Notes: generated by a model not told the origin, from the letters alone. Counted from the first letter of the stretch, positions 24,214 to 33,944 are shown. The stretch: 64,000 nt of DNA from Streptomyces spiroverticillatus (GCA_014650415.1 BMUX01000010.1:62001-126000); one strand, 5' to 3'. Numbers and translations are program-made.

Positions 24214-25353
24214 TCAGCGGCCGTCGAGCAGTTTCCCCAGCGCCGCCGCCAACCCCTCGTACTCCACCGGGGAGTTGTAGATCTGGCCGCTGACCCGCAG
24301 CCCGCCCCCGCCCGGCCACGGCCACACCAGCACCCGGTACCCCAGCCGAGCCGCGATCTCCTCGCGGAGGGCGACGGACTCCGCCGACGTCCTCGCGAGG
24401 GACGGCGGCAGGCGCAGGGCCCGCATCGGGAGCCGGTCGTCGTACGGCAGGGGCGTCAGGCCCGGGATGCGGGCCAGCAGCTCCGCCCCGTACGCGGCCA
24501 GCGCACTGTTGTGGCGACGTACGGCGGAAGCACCCAGCCGGGAGAGCAGGCCGAGCCCCTCCGGCGCGGCCAGCCAGCCCGTGTAGTCGACCGTCGCCCG
24601 GTACTCCACCGAGCGCGGGAAGCCCCGCTCGTCCTCCCAGGAGGGGACGGGCGCGGGCACCCGCTCGCGGAAGCGCGGGGCCACCGTCAGCAGGGCACTG
24701 CCCGCAGGCGCGTACCCCCACTTGTGAAGGTTGCCGAACCAGAAGTCGGGCTCCCCGGCCAGCGGATCGGCCAGTGCCCCCGGTGCGTGCGCCCCGTCGA
24801 CGACCGTGACGATCCCGCGTTCCCGCAGGTCGGCGAGGAGGGAGGGGGTGGCGATGAGGCGTGCGGTGGGGGAGCTGATGTGGTCGAGGAGGGCGATGCG
24901 GGTACGGGGGGTGACCCCGGCCAGGACGGCCTTCCGTACCGCCTCCTCATCCGGAAGCAGCGGGTCCAGGGCGACGGTCACCACCCGGGCCCGGCGGGCG
25001 GCGGCCGCGACGACCGTTCCGTACCCGTGGTCGGTGACCAGGACCTCGTCGTCCGGCCGCAGGTCTATGGCGTCCAGCGCCAGGTTGGCCGCCTCCGTGG
25101 CGTTGGCGACGAGCGCCGAGCCGTCCGGGTCGGCTCCCAGGTGCTGGGCGATACGGGTCCGGGCCCGGGCGATCCGGTCCGGTGCGCCCAGGAAGAAGGC
25201 GTCCGGGTCGGCGGCGGACTCGTCCCGCAAGCGCTGCTGGGCCTCCTCGACCGGGATCGGCACCGCTCCGAAGGACCCGTGGTTGAGGTGTGCCACGGAG
25301 GTGCCGAGCCGGAACAGCTCGGCACCTCCCGGGAATATGGCGGGCGAGGTCAT
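24214..25353 (-). CDS. Class V aminotransferase-fold PLP enzyme (isopenicillin N epimerase-like)
   Basis: 379 residues. Characteristic segments are LNHGSFGAVPIPV, the PLP phosphate-binding region LVANATEAANLALDA, the cofactor Asp in VVDGAHAPGAL, and the Schiff-base Lys in GNLHKWGYAPAG. This subgroup includes isopenicillin N epimerases, cysteine desulfurase relatives and ergothioneine C-S lyases, so activity cannot be fixed by sequence alone. Its ATG overlaps the stop of the upstream glycosidase gene by four bases. The pairing of a PLP enzyme with a secreted glycosidase is unusual. Confidence 0.88.
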   Translation of the reverse strand: MTSPAIFPGGAELFRLGTSVAHLNHGSFGAVPIPVEEAQQRLRDESAADPDAFFLGAPDRIARARTRIAQHLGADPDGSALVANATEAANLALDAIDLRPDDEVLVTDHGYGTVVAAAARRARVVTVALDPLLPDEEAVRKAVLAGVTPRTRIALLDHISSPTARLIATPSLLADLRERGIVTVVDGAHAPGALADPLAGEPDFWFGNLHKWGYAPAGSALLTVAPRFRERVPAPVPSWEDERGFPRSVEYRATVDYTGWLAAPEGLGLLSRLGASAVRRHNSALAAYGAELLARIPGLTPLPYDDRLPMRALRLPPSLARTSAESVALREEIAARLGYRVLVWPWPGGGGLRVSGQIYNSPVEYEGLAAALGKLLDGR

Positions 25354-27332
25354 CGGACGACCTCGACACTCACCGTGCGGCCGGGGGCGACCCGGGTGCG
25401 GACGCTGCTGTACGTCACGCCGTCGACGACTTCGGTACGGGCGGGCTTGACCATGCCGTCGACCTTAAGCGTGCGGTGCTTGCCGGGGAAGCGGGCCTCC
25501 CAGGTGTAGGCCCTGGTGCCGGTGGTGTGGGTGAGGGTGGAGCGGCGCGCGGTGTCGTGGCGCAGGGCGAAGGCGGAATCGCCGATGCTCAGGTCCTCGA
25601 TCTTCAGCCAGCCCATCCCGGAGGGGAGGCGGGACTGGGTGGTGAGGGTGCGGGCCGGGGCGTCCGGCCGTACGCCCATCAGCCCCTCCACCGTCTGCCC
25701 GACGAGGGTGAAGGAGACCTCGGGGTAGTCGCCATTTGTGCCCTGGCGGGTGTTGACGTGCTGGATGTCCTTCTGGGCGTAGACGTGGCGCATCCACTTC
25801 CAGGCGGTGTCGGGGCGGTTGTTGGTGAAGAAGGTGTCGGGGAGGTAGCTGAGGGCCTCGATGTTGGTGGGGCGGTCGGGGCCTTCGGCCTGGGCGTCGA
25901 CGAAGTCGAGGTACGCCTCGCGGCGGGCGCCCGGCGCGACGATCTGCTTCATCGGCATGAACCAGCTGTTCTCCTTGCCCCACCCGGTCAGCGCACGCCC
26001 GTCGGTGGTGTACCCGCGCACCATGTCGGCCCCCGAACCCTCCCCGCTCCAGCTGGAGTTGAAGTACGCCTTCAGATCACGGGCCCGCCGGTCGAAGGCG
26101 GCGGCGACCTTGCCGTCCCCCTTCGCGCGTGCCAGCGCGGCCATCGCCCGGTACGCCTGGTACTGCGACCCGATGGCGTCGCCGGACTCGGCCAGCGGCT
26201 CGTCACTCTGCTCGTTGTAACTGGCGACGCCCTGGAAGATGCCCTTTCCGGTGCCCTCGGCGACCTTGGCACGCGGGCCGTTGTCCTTCTGCTCGTCGTG
26301 CAGGGTGACGAACTCCTCGGTGGCGTGCCGGTAGAAGTCCCACAGGGCCGGGTCGTCCAGGTACGACCGGTCGCCGCTCCAGCGGTACGCCTCCTCCGCC
26401 TTCTGGACGAGTTCGAAGACGGCGGGGACCTCGCGGACGAAGAGGTCGGGGTTGCGGTAGTCGATGGACAGCGGCGTGCGGTTGTCGAAGTTGAGCGCCC
26501 AGACGGGGTAGTAGCGGTGTTCCGGCGTGGCCGTGGCGGCGAAGGCGCGCAGCATCGCCTTGTTCTCGGCGTGCAGCCCGAGCACGCCGGCGCCCGCGAG
26601 CTGGTGGGCCATGTCGCGGGAGTAGTAGCCGCTGCGGTTGGCGTAACCCGCCCAGTACGAGGGGCCGTAGACGCCGGTGCCGGTGCCGCCGGTCTGGCGC
26701 TCGTCGGCGTTGAGCGGGCCTTCCGTACCCGGCAGGTGCACCCAGCTGTTGGCCTTCTTCGTCGCCCACGCGAACATCTCGGCGACCTGGGGGTCGGAGG
26801 ACGTGACCTTGGGTCTGGCGGGGGCGGCGGGCGAAACCATCACGTCGTCGACATTCACCCAGCCCTGGCCCGACTCGAAGGCGATCTCCAGCTTGTCGCC
26901 GGGGGAGAGGCTGATGCTGCCGAGCGTGTGGCGACGGTAGTTGGCGGCGGCGGGGAGGGTCTGGGTGGCGGCGGTCGTGCCGTTGACGCGGAGGGTGTAC
27001 GTCGCGCCGGCGCCGCCGGTGGCGATCCACGCGGTGACGACGTACGCGCCGCCGCGGCCGGTGGCGGTGACCGTCTGGGAGACCTTGTGGCCCCTGCCCG
27101 CGTCGAGGTAGGCGAGCTGCTTTCCGCTGTGGGGGTTGTTGGTGGCGGTGCCGGTGCCGGAGGTGAACTGCCAAGCTGCGCCGCCGAGTTCGAAGCCGGG
27201 GTCCTGGATGGTGAGGGGCTGCACCCGGGCCGTTTCGTCGGCTGCGGCGGGAGCTCCGCCGAGGGGGGCGAGGGGAGCGAGCGAGGCGAGCAGGGTGAGT
27301 GCGGCCAGCAGGGTCGTGCGGGAACGCGTCAT
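25350..27332 (-). CDS. Secreted six-hairpin-type glycoside hydrolase with N-terminal carbohydrate-binding module
   Basis: 660 residues with a Sec-type signal (RTTLLAALTLLASLAPLAPL, cleavage near PAAADET). Residues about 35-165 are a jelly-roll carbohydrate-binding-like module (PLTIQDPGFELGGAAWQF; GQGWVNVDDVMVS). The rest is an alpha/alpha six-hairpin barrel of the kind found in many glycosidases (VHLPGTEGPLNADERQTGG; GYYSRDMAHQLAGAG; NGDYPEVSFTLVGQTVEGLM). I cannot assign a GH family. It diverges from a sugar ABC importer with a GH36 enzyme, suggesting extracellular release of galactosides or related sugars for that importer. It is translationally coupled to the downstream PLP enzyme. Confidence 0.82.
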   Translation of the reverse strand: MTRSRTTLLAALTLLASLAPLAPLGGAPAAADETARVQPLTIQDPGFELGGAAWQFTSGTGTATNNPHSGKQLAYLDAGRGHKVSQTVTATGRGGAYVVTAWIATGGAGATYTLRVNGTTAATQTLPAAANYRRHTLGSISLSPGDKLEIAFESGQGWVNVDDVMVSPAAPARPKVTSSDPQVAEMFAWATKKANSWVHLPGTEGPLNADERQTGGTGTGVYGPSYWAGYANRSGYYSRDMAHQLAGAGVLGLHAENKAMLRAFAATATPEHRYYPVWALNFDNRTPLSIDYRNPDLFVREVPAVFELVQKAEEAYRWSGDRSYLDDPALWDFYRHATEEFVTLHDEQKDNGPRAKVAEGTGKGIFQGVASYNEQSDEPLAESGDAIGSQYQAYRAMAALARAKGDGKVAAAFDRRARDLKAYFNSSWSGEGSGADMVRGYTTDGRALTGWGKENSWFMPMKQIVAPGARREAYLDFVDAQAEGPDRPTNIEALSYLPDTFFTNNRPDTAWKWMRHVYAQKDIQHVNTRQGTNGDYPEVSFTLVGQTVEGLMGVRPDAPARTLTTQSRLPSGMGWLKIEDLSIGDSAFALRHDTARRSTLTHTTGTRAYTWEARFPGKHRTLKVDGMVKPARTEVVDGVTYSSVRTRVAPGRTVSVEVVR

Positions 27333-27370
27333 GAGGGTGTCTCCCGGGGTTGGGTGGGATGGGGACCCGT

Positions 27371-27745
27371 GCCCCTTTAGGGGCGCGGGGAACTGCGCGC
27401 TCAGCCACGACGCTCCTGCACGGGAACCGGTCCCATTGCCCCGCGGGTTTAGGTGAAGGGGCGGGGCTGGGGACTTCTTGGCCCGGCGGGCCGGGGGCTG
27501 AACTTGCTCGGTGCTGGGAGGCGCCCCGAGTGCCCGGCGGGATGCGCATCCGGTGTGCAAGGTGCGGGCGGGGGCCGGTGCCGGGGCGGGCCCGGATCGG
27601 GCGGGCCGTCCCCTTGCCCGCCCGTTCCGCCCCCGGGGGGCGGCCCCGCCGCCCAAGGGGACGGGGGTGGTGGAAGGGGACGCCCCGCCCCCAAGGAGGC
27701 GGGGGTGGCTGCGCCGCCCAAGGGGACGGGGCGGTGGGGAGCGCC
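27371..27745 (+). repeat. Dispersed repeat, copy B (long form)
   Basis: Begins with GCCCC-TTTA-GGGGC and gcgcggggaactgcgcg, continues through cgcgggtttaggtgaagggg (ends near 27473), then extends about 270 bp with G+C-rich sequence including cccccggggggcggccccg and gccgcccaagggga. The same long extension is present in inverted orientation at 42955-43220. It occupies most of the gene-free stretch upstream of the glycosidase. Confidence 0.8.
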
Positions 27746-27810
27746 GCACCCCGAGCACCGCCCCCCCCGTGCCCCCTCGCAGCCGCACGCTAGCAACCCC
27801 TCCCGCCCCA

Positions 27811-27898
27811 TTGCAATGAATCACGCAGCAATTGAACGCTGGTCAAGCTGAAAGTTTTCAGCGGTGCATTGCAAGTCACCGGTGGGCACTTGTAGTGT
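27811..27898 (+). promoter_or_regulatory. Promoter and nested operators of the sugar ABC operon
   Basis: A -35 TTGCAA (27869-27874) and -10 TAGTGT (27893-27898) are 18 bp apart. Upstream lies a 16-bp near-palindrome gctgaaagttttcagc (27847-27862), typical of LacI-family sites, nested inside a wider perfect inverted repeat, ttgcaatg (27811-27818) and cattgcaa (27867-27874), whose right arm is the -35 itself. The LacI protein at the end of the operon is the natural candidate. Confidence 0.7.
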
Positions 27899-27995
27899 CC
27901 CGCTCCGTCACCACACGACGGCAACCCGTCACACCACGCACCACCGCCCCCAGCGGGCGAACAAGAACAAGATCAAGAACCCGGGGAGGGCCACC

Positions 27996-29405
27996 ATGGC
28001 CGACGGCCACACGCACAACAGCACCGCACACCAAGCCCACTTGAGCCGAAGAAGCGCCCTGCGCCTGGGCGGCGGAATCGCGGCCGCCGGCCTCGGCACC
28101 CTCGGCCTGACCGCCTGCTCCGGCGACGGCGCCGGCACCGGCGGCCTCGGCGGCGGAAGCGGATCCGGCGCCAAGGGCGACCCCAAGAAGGGCGAGATAA
28201 CCGTCTGGTCCTGGCAGGGCCCCGCCGCCGAACTCAAGTCCCTCGTACCGGAGTTCAACAAGACGAACCCCGGCATCAAGGTCACCGTCCAGGACATCGG
28301 CAACCCCGCCATCTGGGACAAGATCACCGCCGGAATGGCCGCCGGCGGCCAAGGATTGGCCGACGTCCTCCACATCGGCGTCGACTACCTCCCCGGCTAC
28401 GTCGAACGCTTCCCCGGCGGCCTCGCCGACCTCGCCCCCCTCGGCGCGACCGCCCACAAGGACTCCTTCGCCCAGGGCCTCTGGGGCACCGTCAGCCCCG
28501 ACAACAAGAGGGTCAACGCCCTCCCCTGGGAAGCCAATTCAGCGGGCTTCTACTACCGCGCCGACATCTTCGAAAAGGCCGGGGTCGACCCCGACGCCCT
28601 CCAGACCTGGGACGACACCATCGAGGCCGGAAAGAAGATCAAGGCCAAGACCGGCGTCCACCTCCTCGGCATCGACAAGCCCGCCTCCCAGCCCGACGCC
28701 GCCAACCTCTTCCAGACCCTCCTCCAGCTCCAGGGCGTCTTCTACTTCGACCTCGAAGGCCGCATCACCCTGGACTCGCCCGAGGCCGTCCGCGCGCTCA
28801 CCCTCATCAGGACCATGAACGACGCGGGCCTGGTCAGCGACCTCGCCGGCGGCTGGAACGCCCTGATGAGCAGCCTGAAGAAGGGGACGAACGCCGTCGT
28901 CCCGTACCCCACCTGGTTCGGCGGCATCATCGAGGAGCAGGTCCCCGCAGAGTCCGGCAAGTGGCGCGTCCGGCTGCCCCCGGCCGTGCGCCCCGGCGGC
29001 CCCACCGCCGCCACCGTCAACTCCACCCACCTCGCCGTCGCCGGAAGCAGCAGGCACCAGGCCGCCGCCTGGGCGTTCATCGAGTTCGCCCTCACCCGGC
29101 CCGCATCGCAGGTGAAGATCTACCGCGGCAAGGGCATCGCCCCGGCCCTGATGAAGGCGTACGAGGACAACGTCTTCCACGAGCCCTCCAAGTACTTCGG
29201 CGGCCAGCGCAAGGGCGAGATCTTCCTCGCCGCCCTCAAGGCCAAGTCCCCCGCCGTCAACTACACCTCCGACTATGCCCGCGCCCTCAAGCTCGTCACC
29301 GACGCCCAGTCCAAGGTGCTCCTCAAGGGCGCCGAACCCGCCGAGGTCCTCGCCGAGGCCGCCGCCGAACTCGCCCGCCAGACCGGCCGGAAGGCCGCCA
29401 AGTGA
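27996..29405 (+). CDS. Sugar ABC transporter substrate-binding lipoprotein
   Basis: 469 residues from ATG 27996. A twin-arginine-type signal (LSRRSALRLGGGIAAAG) ends in the lipobox LTAC, so it is probably exported folded by Tat and lipid-anchored. The mature domain is a family-1 extracellular solute-binding protein (ITVWSWQGPAAELKSLVPEF; FNKTNPGIKVTV; NALPWEANSAGFYYRADIFE). It binds sugar outside the membrane for the two permeases that follow; the GH36 enzyme in the operon suggests an alpha-galactoside. The ATPase is not encoded here and is likely a shared MsiK-type protein, as is usual in Streptomyces. Confidence 0.94.
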   Translation: MADGHTHNSTAHQAHLSRRSALRLGGGIAAAGLGTLGLTACSGDGAGTGGLGGGSGSGAKGDPKKGEITVWSWQGPAAELKSLVPEFNKTNPGIKVTVQDIGNPAIWDKITAGMAAGGQGLADVLHIGVDYLPGYVERFPGGLADLAPLGATAHKDSFAQGLWGTVSPDNKRVNALPWEANSAGFYYRADIFEKAGVDPDALQTWDDTIEAGKKIKAKTGVHLLGIDKPASQPDAANLFQTLLQLQGVFYFDLEGRITLDSPEAVRALTLIRTMNDAGLVSDLAGGWNALMSSLKKGTNAVVPYPTWFGGIIEEQVPAESGKWRVRLPPAVRPGGPTAATVNSTHLAVAGSSRHQAAAWAFIEFALTRPASQVKIYRGKGIAPALMKAYEDNVFHEPSKYFGGQRKGEIFLAALKAKSPAVNYTSDYARALKLVTDAQSKVLLKGAEPAEVLAEAAAELARQTGRKAAK

Positions 29406-30319
29406 CCACCCTCGCCCCACCGGTGCGGGAGACGAGGACGCGCCCCGCCCCGGCCCGCCGCAAGCGGTCCGGCCGGGCCGCCCCGTACCTCTTCGTCCTG
29501 CCCGCGCTCCTCCTCTTCGCGGCCTTCAAGCTGTACCCCATCGGCTGGTCCTTCGTGATGAGCCTGCACCGCACCGTCGCCGGGGTGGACACCTTCGTCG
29601 GCGCGGACAACTACGCCCGCCTCCTCGACGACCCCCTCTTCTGGACCGCCCTGCGCAACACCGGCGTCATCCTCGCCGTCCAGGTCCCCCTGATGCTCGC
29701 CCTCGCCACCGGACTGGCCGTAGCCCTCAACTCAACACTCCTGAACGGCCGTTCGGTCTTCAGGCTCGGCTTCTTCCTGCCGATGGTGACCGGGCTCGTC
29801 GCGTACGGCATCGCCTTCTCCGTCCTCCTCAACAAGGAGTACGGCCTCGTCAACTGGCTCCTCGGCGGCCTCGGCCTCGACCCCGTGCCCTGGCTCACCG
29901 ACGGCCTCTGGGCGCAGATCTCCCTCGGCCTCGCCCTGACCTGGCACTACACCGGCTACAACGCCGTCATCCTGCTGGCCCGGCTGCAAACCGTCCCGGC
30001 CGAGCTGTACGACGCCGCGGCCGTCGACGGTGCCGGGGCCCTGGCCGCCTTCCGGCACGTCACCCTGCCCGGACTGCGCCCGGCACTGCTCCTGACCACC
30101 GTGCTCTCCACCATCGGCACCCTCCAGCTCTTCGACGAGCCTTTCGTCCTCACCGGCGGCGGCCCCGACAACGCCACCCTCACCATCGGCGTCTACCTCT
30201 ACCGCAACGCCTTCTCCTACTTCGACTTCGGCTATGCCTCCGCCCTCGCGTACGCCCTGACCGTGCTGATCGGGCTCCTGGGCCTGCTCCAGTTCCGCCT
30301 CCTGGGAGACAAGTCGTGA
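29402..30319 (+). CDS. Sugar ABC transporter permease (MalF-like)
   Basis: 305 residues from GTG 29402, overlapping the binding-protein stop (GTGA). Six membrane segments and the cytoplasmic EAA loop (ELYDAAAVDGAGALAAFRHV, then TLPGLRP) that docks on the ATPase identify a CUT1 sugar permease. Partner of the next gene. Confidence 0.94.
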   Translation: MTTLAPPVRETRTRPAPARRKRSGRAAPYLFVLPALLLFAAFKLYPIGWSFVMSLHRTVAGVDTFVGADNYARLLDDPLFWTALRNTGVILAVQVPLMLALATGLAVALNSTLLNGRSVFRLGFFLPMVTGLVAYGIAFSVLLNKEYGLVNWLLGGLGLDPVPWLTDGLWAQISLGLALTWHYTGYNAVILLARLQTVPAELYDAAAVDGAGALAAFRHVTLPGLRPALLLTTVLSTIGTLQLFDEPFVLTGGGPDNATLTIGVYLYRNAFSYFDFGYASALAYALTVLIGLLGLLQFRLLGDKS

Positions 30320-31143
30320 CCAGCCGTCAGCGAGGCCGCAGCATCCTGCTGACCTCCGGCCTCGCCATCGCCCTCGCCGTCGTCGCGATCCCCCTGTACT
30401 GGGTGCTGGTCGCCGCCACCCACACCTCCCAGGAGATCTTCGACAGCCCGCCGCCCCTGCTCCCCGGCGGCGACCTCCTCACCAACCTCAACACCCTCCA
30501 ACAGGAAGCCCACTTCGGACGGGTCATCCTCAACTCCCTCGGAATCGCAAGCGTTTACACCCTCCTCGCCGGAGCCGTCTGCACCCTCGCCGGATACGGC
30601 TTCGCCACCTACCGCTTCCGGGGGCGCGAGGTCCTGTTCGGGGCGCTCATGCTCGGGCTGATCGTCCCGGCGCAGATCACCCTCGTACCCCTGTTCCGCA
30701 CGATGGCCGAGCTGCACTGGCTCAACACGTACCAGGCCGTCGTCCTCCCCAACCTCGCGCTGCCCTTCGGCATCTTCCTCATGCGCCAGTCCATGGCCGG
30801 ACTGCCCAAGGAGCTTCTCGACTCCGGGCGGATGGACGGCTGCGGCGAACTCCGCCTCTTCCTGCGCGTCGCGCTCCCGCCGATGCGCCCCGCGCTCGCC
30901 GCCCTCGCGATCTTCCTCTTCCTCTACCAGTGGAACGACTTCGTCTGGCCGCTGATCGTCCTGCGCCAGGACACCTCGTTCACCATCCCGGTGGCGCTCG
31001 CCTCCCTCCAGGGGCTGGACGAGACCGACTACGGCGCCATCCTCGCCGGAACCGCGATCGCCGCCGTCCCCATGGCCGTGGTGTTCCTCGCCCTCCAGCG
31101 CCACTTCGTCTCCGGCCTCCTCGCAGGGGCCGTCAAGGAATGA
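30316..31143 (+). CDS. Sugar ABC transporter permease (MalG-like)
   Basis: 275 residues from GTG 30316, overlapping the first permease gene by four bases. Six membrane segments; the EAA loop is LPKELLDSGRMDGCGELRLF followed by LRVALPPMRP. The short N-terminus is typical of MalG-type subunits. Its stop overlaps the GH36 start (ATGA). Confidence 0.94.
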   Translation: MTSRQRGRSILLTSGLAIALAVVAIPLYWVLVAATHTSQEIFDSPPPLLPGGDLLTNLNTLQQEAHFGRVILNSLGIASVYTLLAGAVCTLAGYGFATYRFRGREVLFGALMLGLIVPAQITLVPLFRTMAELHWLNTYQAVVLPNLALPFGIFLMRQSMAGLPKELLDSGRMDGCGELRLFLRVALPPMRPALAALAIFLFLYQWNDFVWPLIVLRQDTSFTIPVALASLQGLDETDYGAILAGTAIAAVPMAVVFLALQRHFVSGLLAGAVKE

Positions 31144-32915
31144 ACATGCTTCCCGAAGCCGCCGTCACCACCGCCCACGAAACCCCCGCCCCCCTCGTCC
31201 CGCTCCTCGACACCGTGTCGATCGCCGTCCTCGCTCCCGACCCGCACTGGTCCCTCACCCAACTCCCGAGCGGAACGCGCCTGTTGGAGGTCCGCTCACC
31301 CGGCGAACCCGTCGAGATCCGCCTCTCCGTCCCCCTCGGCGACGCCACCGGCTACTGGCACCCCCAGGCCGCCTGGCGGCGCACCCTCGTCGCCGACTGG
31401 GAGGGCCGCTCCCGCGTCAGCCTCGTCAACGGGCCCGCCGCCGGCTGCCTGTACGAGCACTCCGGCGCCACCCTCCTCACCTTCGCCGTCGCCGACCCCA
31501 CCTCGGAGGCCACCGTCCGCTTCGGCGTCTCCGAGGAGAACGACACCCACGTCGTCCACCTCCGCCTGCCAGCCTCCCCCGACCCGCATCGCCTCCTCCT
31601 CGTCCCCCGCGCCCCTTCCGTCGCCGCCGCCCTGCGCCCCCTGCGCGACTGGTTCGCCGCCACCCACCCGCCGATGCCGGTCCCCGAGGCGGCCCGCGAA
31701 CCCGTCTACTCCACCTGGTACGCCTTCAACCAGGACGTCACCGACACCGCCGTCGAGACCCAGGCCGCCCTCGCCGCCGACCTCGGCTGCGGGGCGCTCA
31801 TCCTCGACGACGGCTGGCAGCGGTACGGCAACGGACGCGGCTACGCGGGCTGCGGCGACTGGCAGCCGGACCCCGCCAAGTTCCCCGACCTCGCAGCCCA
31901 CGTGACGAAGGTGCGCGCGCACGGCCTCGCCTACCTCGCCTGGGTCGCGCCCCTGCTCCTGGGCCCCGAGGCCGACTGCTTCGACACCTGGTCCGCCGCC
32001 GCCCCCTCCCCGGCGAGCGTGCCGGGCGCGTACGTCCTCGACCCCCGGCTGCCCGAGGTGCGGCGGCACGTCATCGACACGTGCGTCCGCCTCGTACGCG
32101 ACCACCACCTCGACGGCCTGAAGATCGACTTCCTGGACCAGGCCCTCGTGTACGCCACCGACGGCAAGGGGCCCGTCGGGCCCGCCATGGGCGAGCTGCT
32201 CAGCGGACTGCGCCGCGAGCTGGAGGAGGTCCGCCCGGACGTGCTGATCGAGCTGCGCCAGCCGTACGCCGGGCCGGGCATGACCCCGTACGGGAACATG
32301 CTCCGCTCCTTCGACTGTCCCGCCGACGCCGTCGCCAACCGGGTCCGCACCCTGGACACCTCGCTCCTCGCGGTCGGCGCGGTCGTCCACTCCGACATGG
32401 TGATGTGGTCGCACGGCGCGAGCCCGGCGGCCGTCGCCCGCCAGCTCATCGGCGCGCTGCACTGCGTACCGCAGATCTCGGTACTGCTGGACGAGATTCC
32501 GCCCGCACAGGTGGAGGTCGTGCGTTTCTGGCTCGCCCGGTGGCGCGAGCACCGGGCGCTGCTGCTCGACGGGGAGGTCGAGCCCGGTCGGCCCGACGAG
32601 CTGTACCCGGTGGTGGCGGCGGCCCGGGGCGACGAGTGCCTGGTGAGCGTGCACGGCGACCGCCTGGTCCCCCTCGACTTCACCGCGTACCGCACCTTCC
32701 ACCTGGTCAACGGCTCGGACCGGGACCGGCTCGCGGTCGAGGTCGTCGGCGGCGGGGGTCCGGTGCGGGCGCGGGTGCAGGGACCGGACGGTCGTATGAT
32801 GAATGATCCTCATGAGCACCTGCCGGAGGGGCCGAGCCTGCTGGCCGTCCCGCGCGGTGGTCTGGTGACGCTCACCCACTCCTGCAGGGGTACGGGCTCT
32901 ACGGAAGGACCGTGA
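31140..32915 (+). CDS. GH36-type alpha-galactosidase-like enzyme, intracellular
   Basis: 591 residues from ATG 31140 (an ATG six bases later is also possible). A beta-rich N-terminal domain precedes a (beta/alpha)8 barrel with ALILDDGWQRYG and the nucleophile Asp in DGLKIDFLDQ; SFDCPAD lies where the acid/base Asp is expected. There is no signal peptide, so it hydrolyses imported oligosaccharide. GH36 enzymes remove alpha-galactose or alpha-N-acetylgalactosamine, and raffinose synthases share the fold; exact substrate is unproved. Coupled to the permeases upstream and the LacI gene downstream. Confidence 0.88.
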   Translation: MNMLPEAAVTTAHETPAPLVPLLDTVSIAVLAPDPHWSLTQLPSGTRLLEVRSPGEPVEIRLSVPLGDATGYWHPQAAWRRTLVADWEGRSRVSLVNGPAAGCLYEHSGATLLTFAVADPTSEATVRFGVSEENDTHVVHLRLPASPDPHRLLLVPRAPSVAAALRPLRDWFAATHPPMPVPEAAREPVYSTWYAFNQDVTDTAVETQAALAADLGCGALILDDGWQRYGNGRGYAGCGDWQPDPAKFPDLAAHVTKVRAHGLAYLAWVAPLLLGPEADCFDTWSAAAPSPASVPGAYVLDPRLPEVRRHVIDTCVRLVRDHHLDGLKIDFLDQALVYATDGKGPVGPAMGELLSGLRRELEEVRPDVLIELRQPYAGPGMTPYGNMLRSFDCPADAVANRVRTLDTSLLAVGAVVHSDMVMWSHGASPAAVARQLIGALHCVPQISVLLDEIPPAQVEVVRFWLARWREHRALLLDGEVEPGRPDELYPVVAAARGDECLVSVHGDRLVPLDFTAYRTFHLVNGSDRDRLAVEVVGGGGPVRARVQGPDGRMMNDPHEHLPEGPSLLAVPRGGLVTLTHSCRGTGSTEGP

Positions 32916-33910
32916 TGAAGGTCGGGATCACCGACGTCGCAGCCCACGCACGGGTCAGCGAGGCCACCGTCAGCCGGGTCATCAACCGGCGGCAGGGGGT
33001 GTCCCGCAAGACGCGCGAAGCCGTCGAGCAGGCGATGGCGCAGCTCGGCTACGAACGGCCGACGCAGGGCCAACTCGTCGCCGTCATCACGGAGTTCGTC
33101 TCGAACCCCTTCTTCGCGGACGTCGCGGAACGCATCGAGTCGGCGCTCGCACCGCAGGGTCTGAAGACCGTGCTGTGCCCCGTCTTCCCGGGCGGCGTGC
33201 AGGAGCTGGACTTCCTTACCGCGCTCGTCGACAAGGGGGTCGCGGCGGTGGTGTTCCTGTCGGCGTCCAACACGGTGGAGGGCGCCGACACCGAGAGCTA
33301 CGAACTGCTGCGCCAGCGCCGGGTGCCGTACGTGGGGCTCAACGGGGAGTTCGCGGACGGGATTCCGGTGCCGGTCTTCTCCACCGACGACGCACTCGCC
33401 GCCGAACTGGCCGTCGACCACCTGTACCGGCTGGGCCACCGCCGCATCGGCATGGCGTCGGGCCCCTCCGGAAACCGCCCTGCCGACCGCCGGGTGCGCG
33501 GCTTCGTCGAGGCGCTGGCCCGACGGGGCGCGGACGACGGCTCGACGTGGGTGGTCCGGCAGTCGTACACCGTCGAGGGCGGACAGGCGGCGGCCGCGTC
33601 GCTGGTCGCGCAGGGGGCGACGGCGATCGTCGCGGCCAGCGACTACATGGCGCTGGGCGCGATCCGGGGTGTGCGCCGCCAGGGCCTGTCCGTACCCGAC
33701 GACATCTCGGTCGTCGGCTACGACGGAACATCCATCACCGAGTTCACCGACCCGGCCCTGACCACGGTCCGCCAGCCCGCGGACCGGCTGGCCCTGGAGG
33801 TCAGCCGGAGCGTGCTCGCACTGGTGAGCAACCGCGAGGTGCCGACGGGGGAACTCCTCTTCGACCCGGAGCTGGTGATCCGGGCGTCGACGGGGGCGGT
33901 GCGGGGCTGA
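32915..33910 (+). CDS. LacI-family transcriptional regulator
   Basis: 331 residues from ATG 32915, six bases after GGAAGG; the GTG three bases earlier overlaps the GH36 stop and is an alternative. N-terminal HTH with hinge (ITDVAAHARVSEATVSRVIN) and a periplasmic-binding-protein-like sensor (VAVITEFVSNPFFADVAERI; ISVVGYDGTSITEF). As the last gene of the galactoside operon it most likely represses the promoter at 27869, where a LacI-type palindrome is present, and is induced by the imported sugar. Confidence 0.93.
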   Translation: MKVGITDVAAHARVSEATVSRVINRRQGVSRKTREAVEQAMAQLGYERPTQGQLVAVITEFVSNPFFADVAERIESALAPQGLKTVLCPVFPGGVQELDFLTALVDKGVAAVVFLSASNTVEGADTESYELLRQRRVPYVGLNGEFADGIPVPVFSTDDALAAELAVDHLYRLGHRRIGMASGPSGNRPADRRVRGFVEALARRGADDGSTWVVRQSYTVEGGQAAAASLVAQGATAIVAASDYMALGAIRGVRRQGLSVPDDISVVGYDGTSITEFTDPALTTVRQPADRLALEVSRSVLALVSNREVPTGELLFDPELVIRASTGAVRG

Positions 33911-33944
33911 GGGTCCGGGGGATGGTGCCCGGAGGGCATCCATC

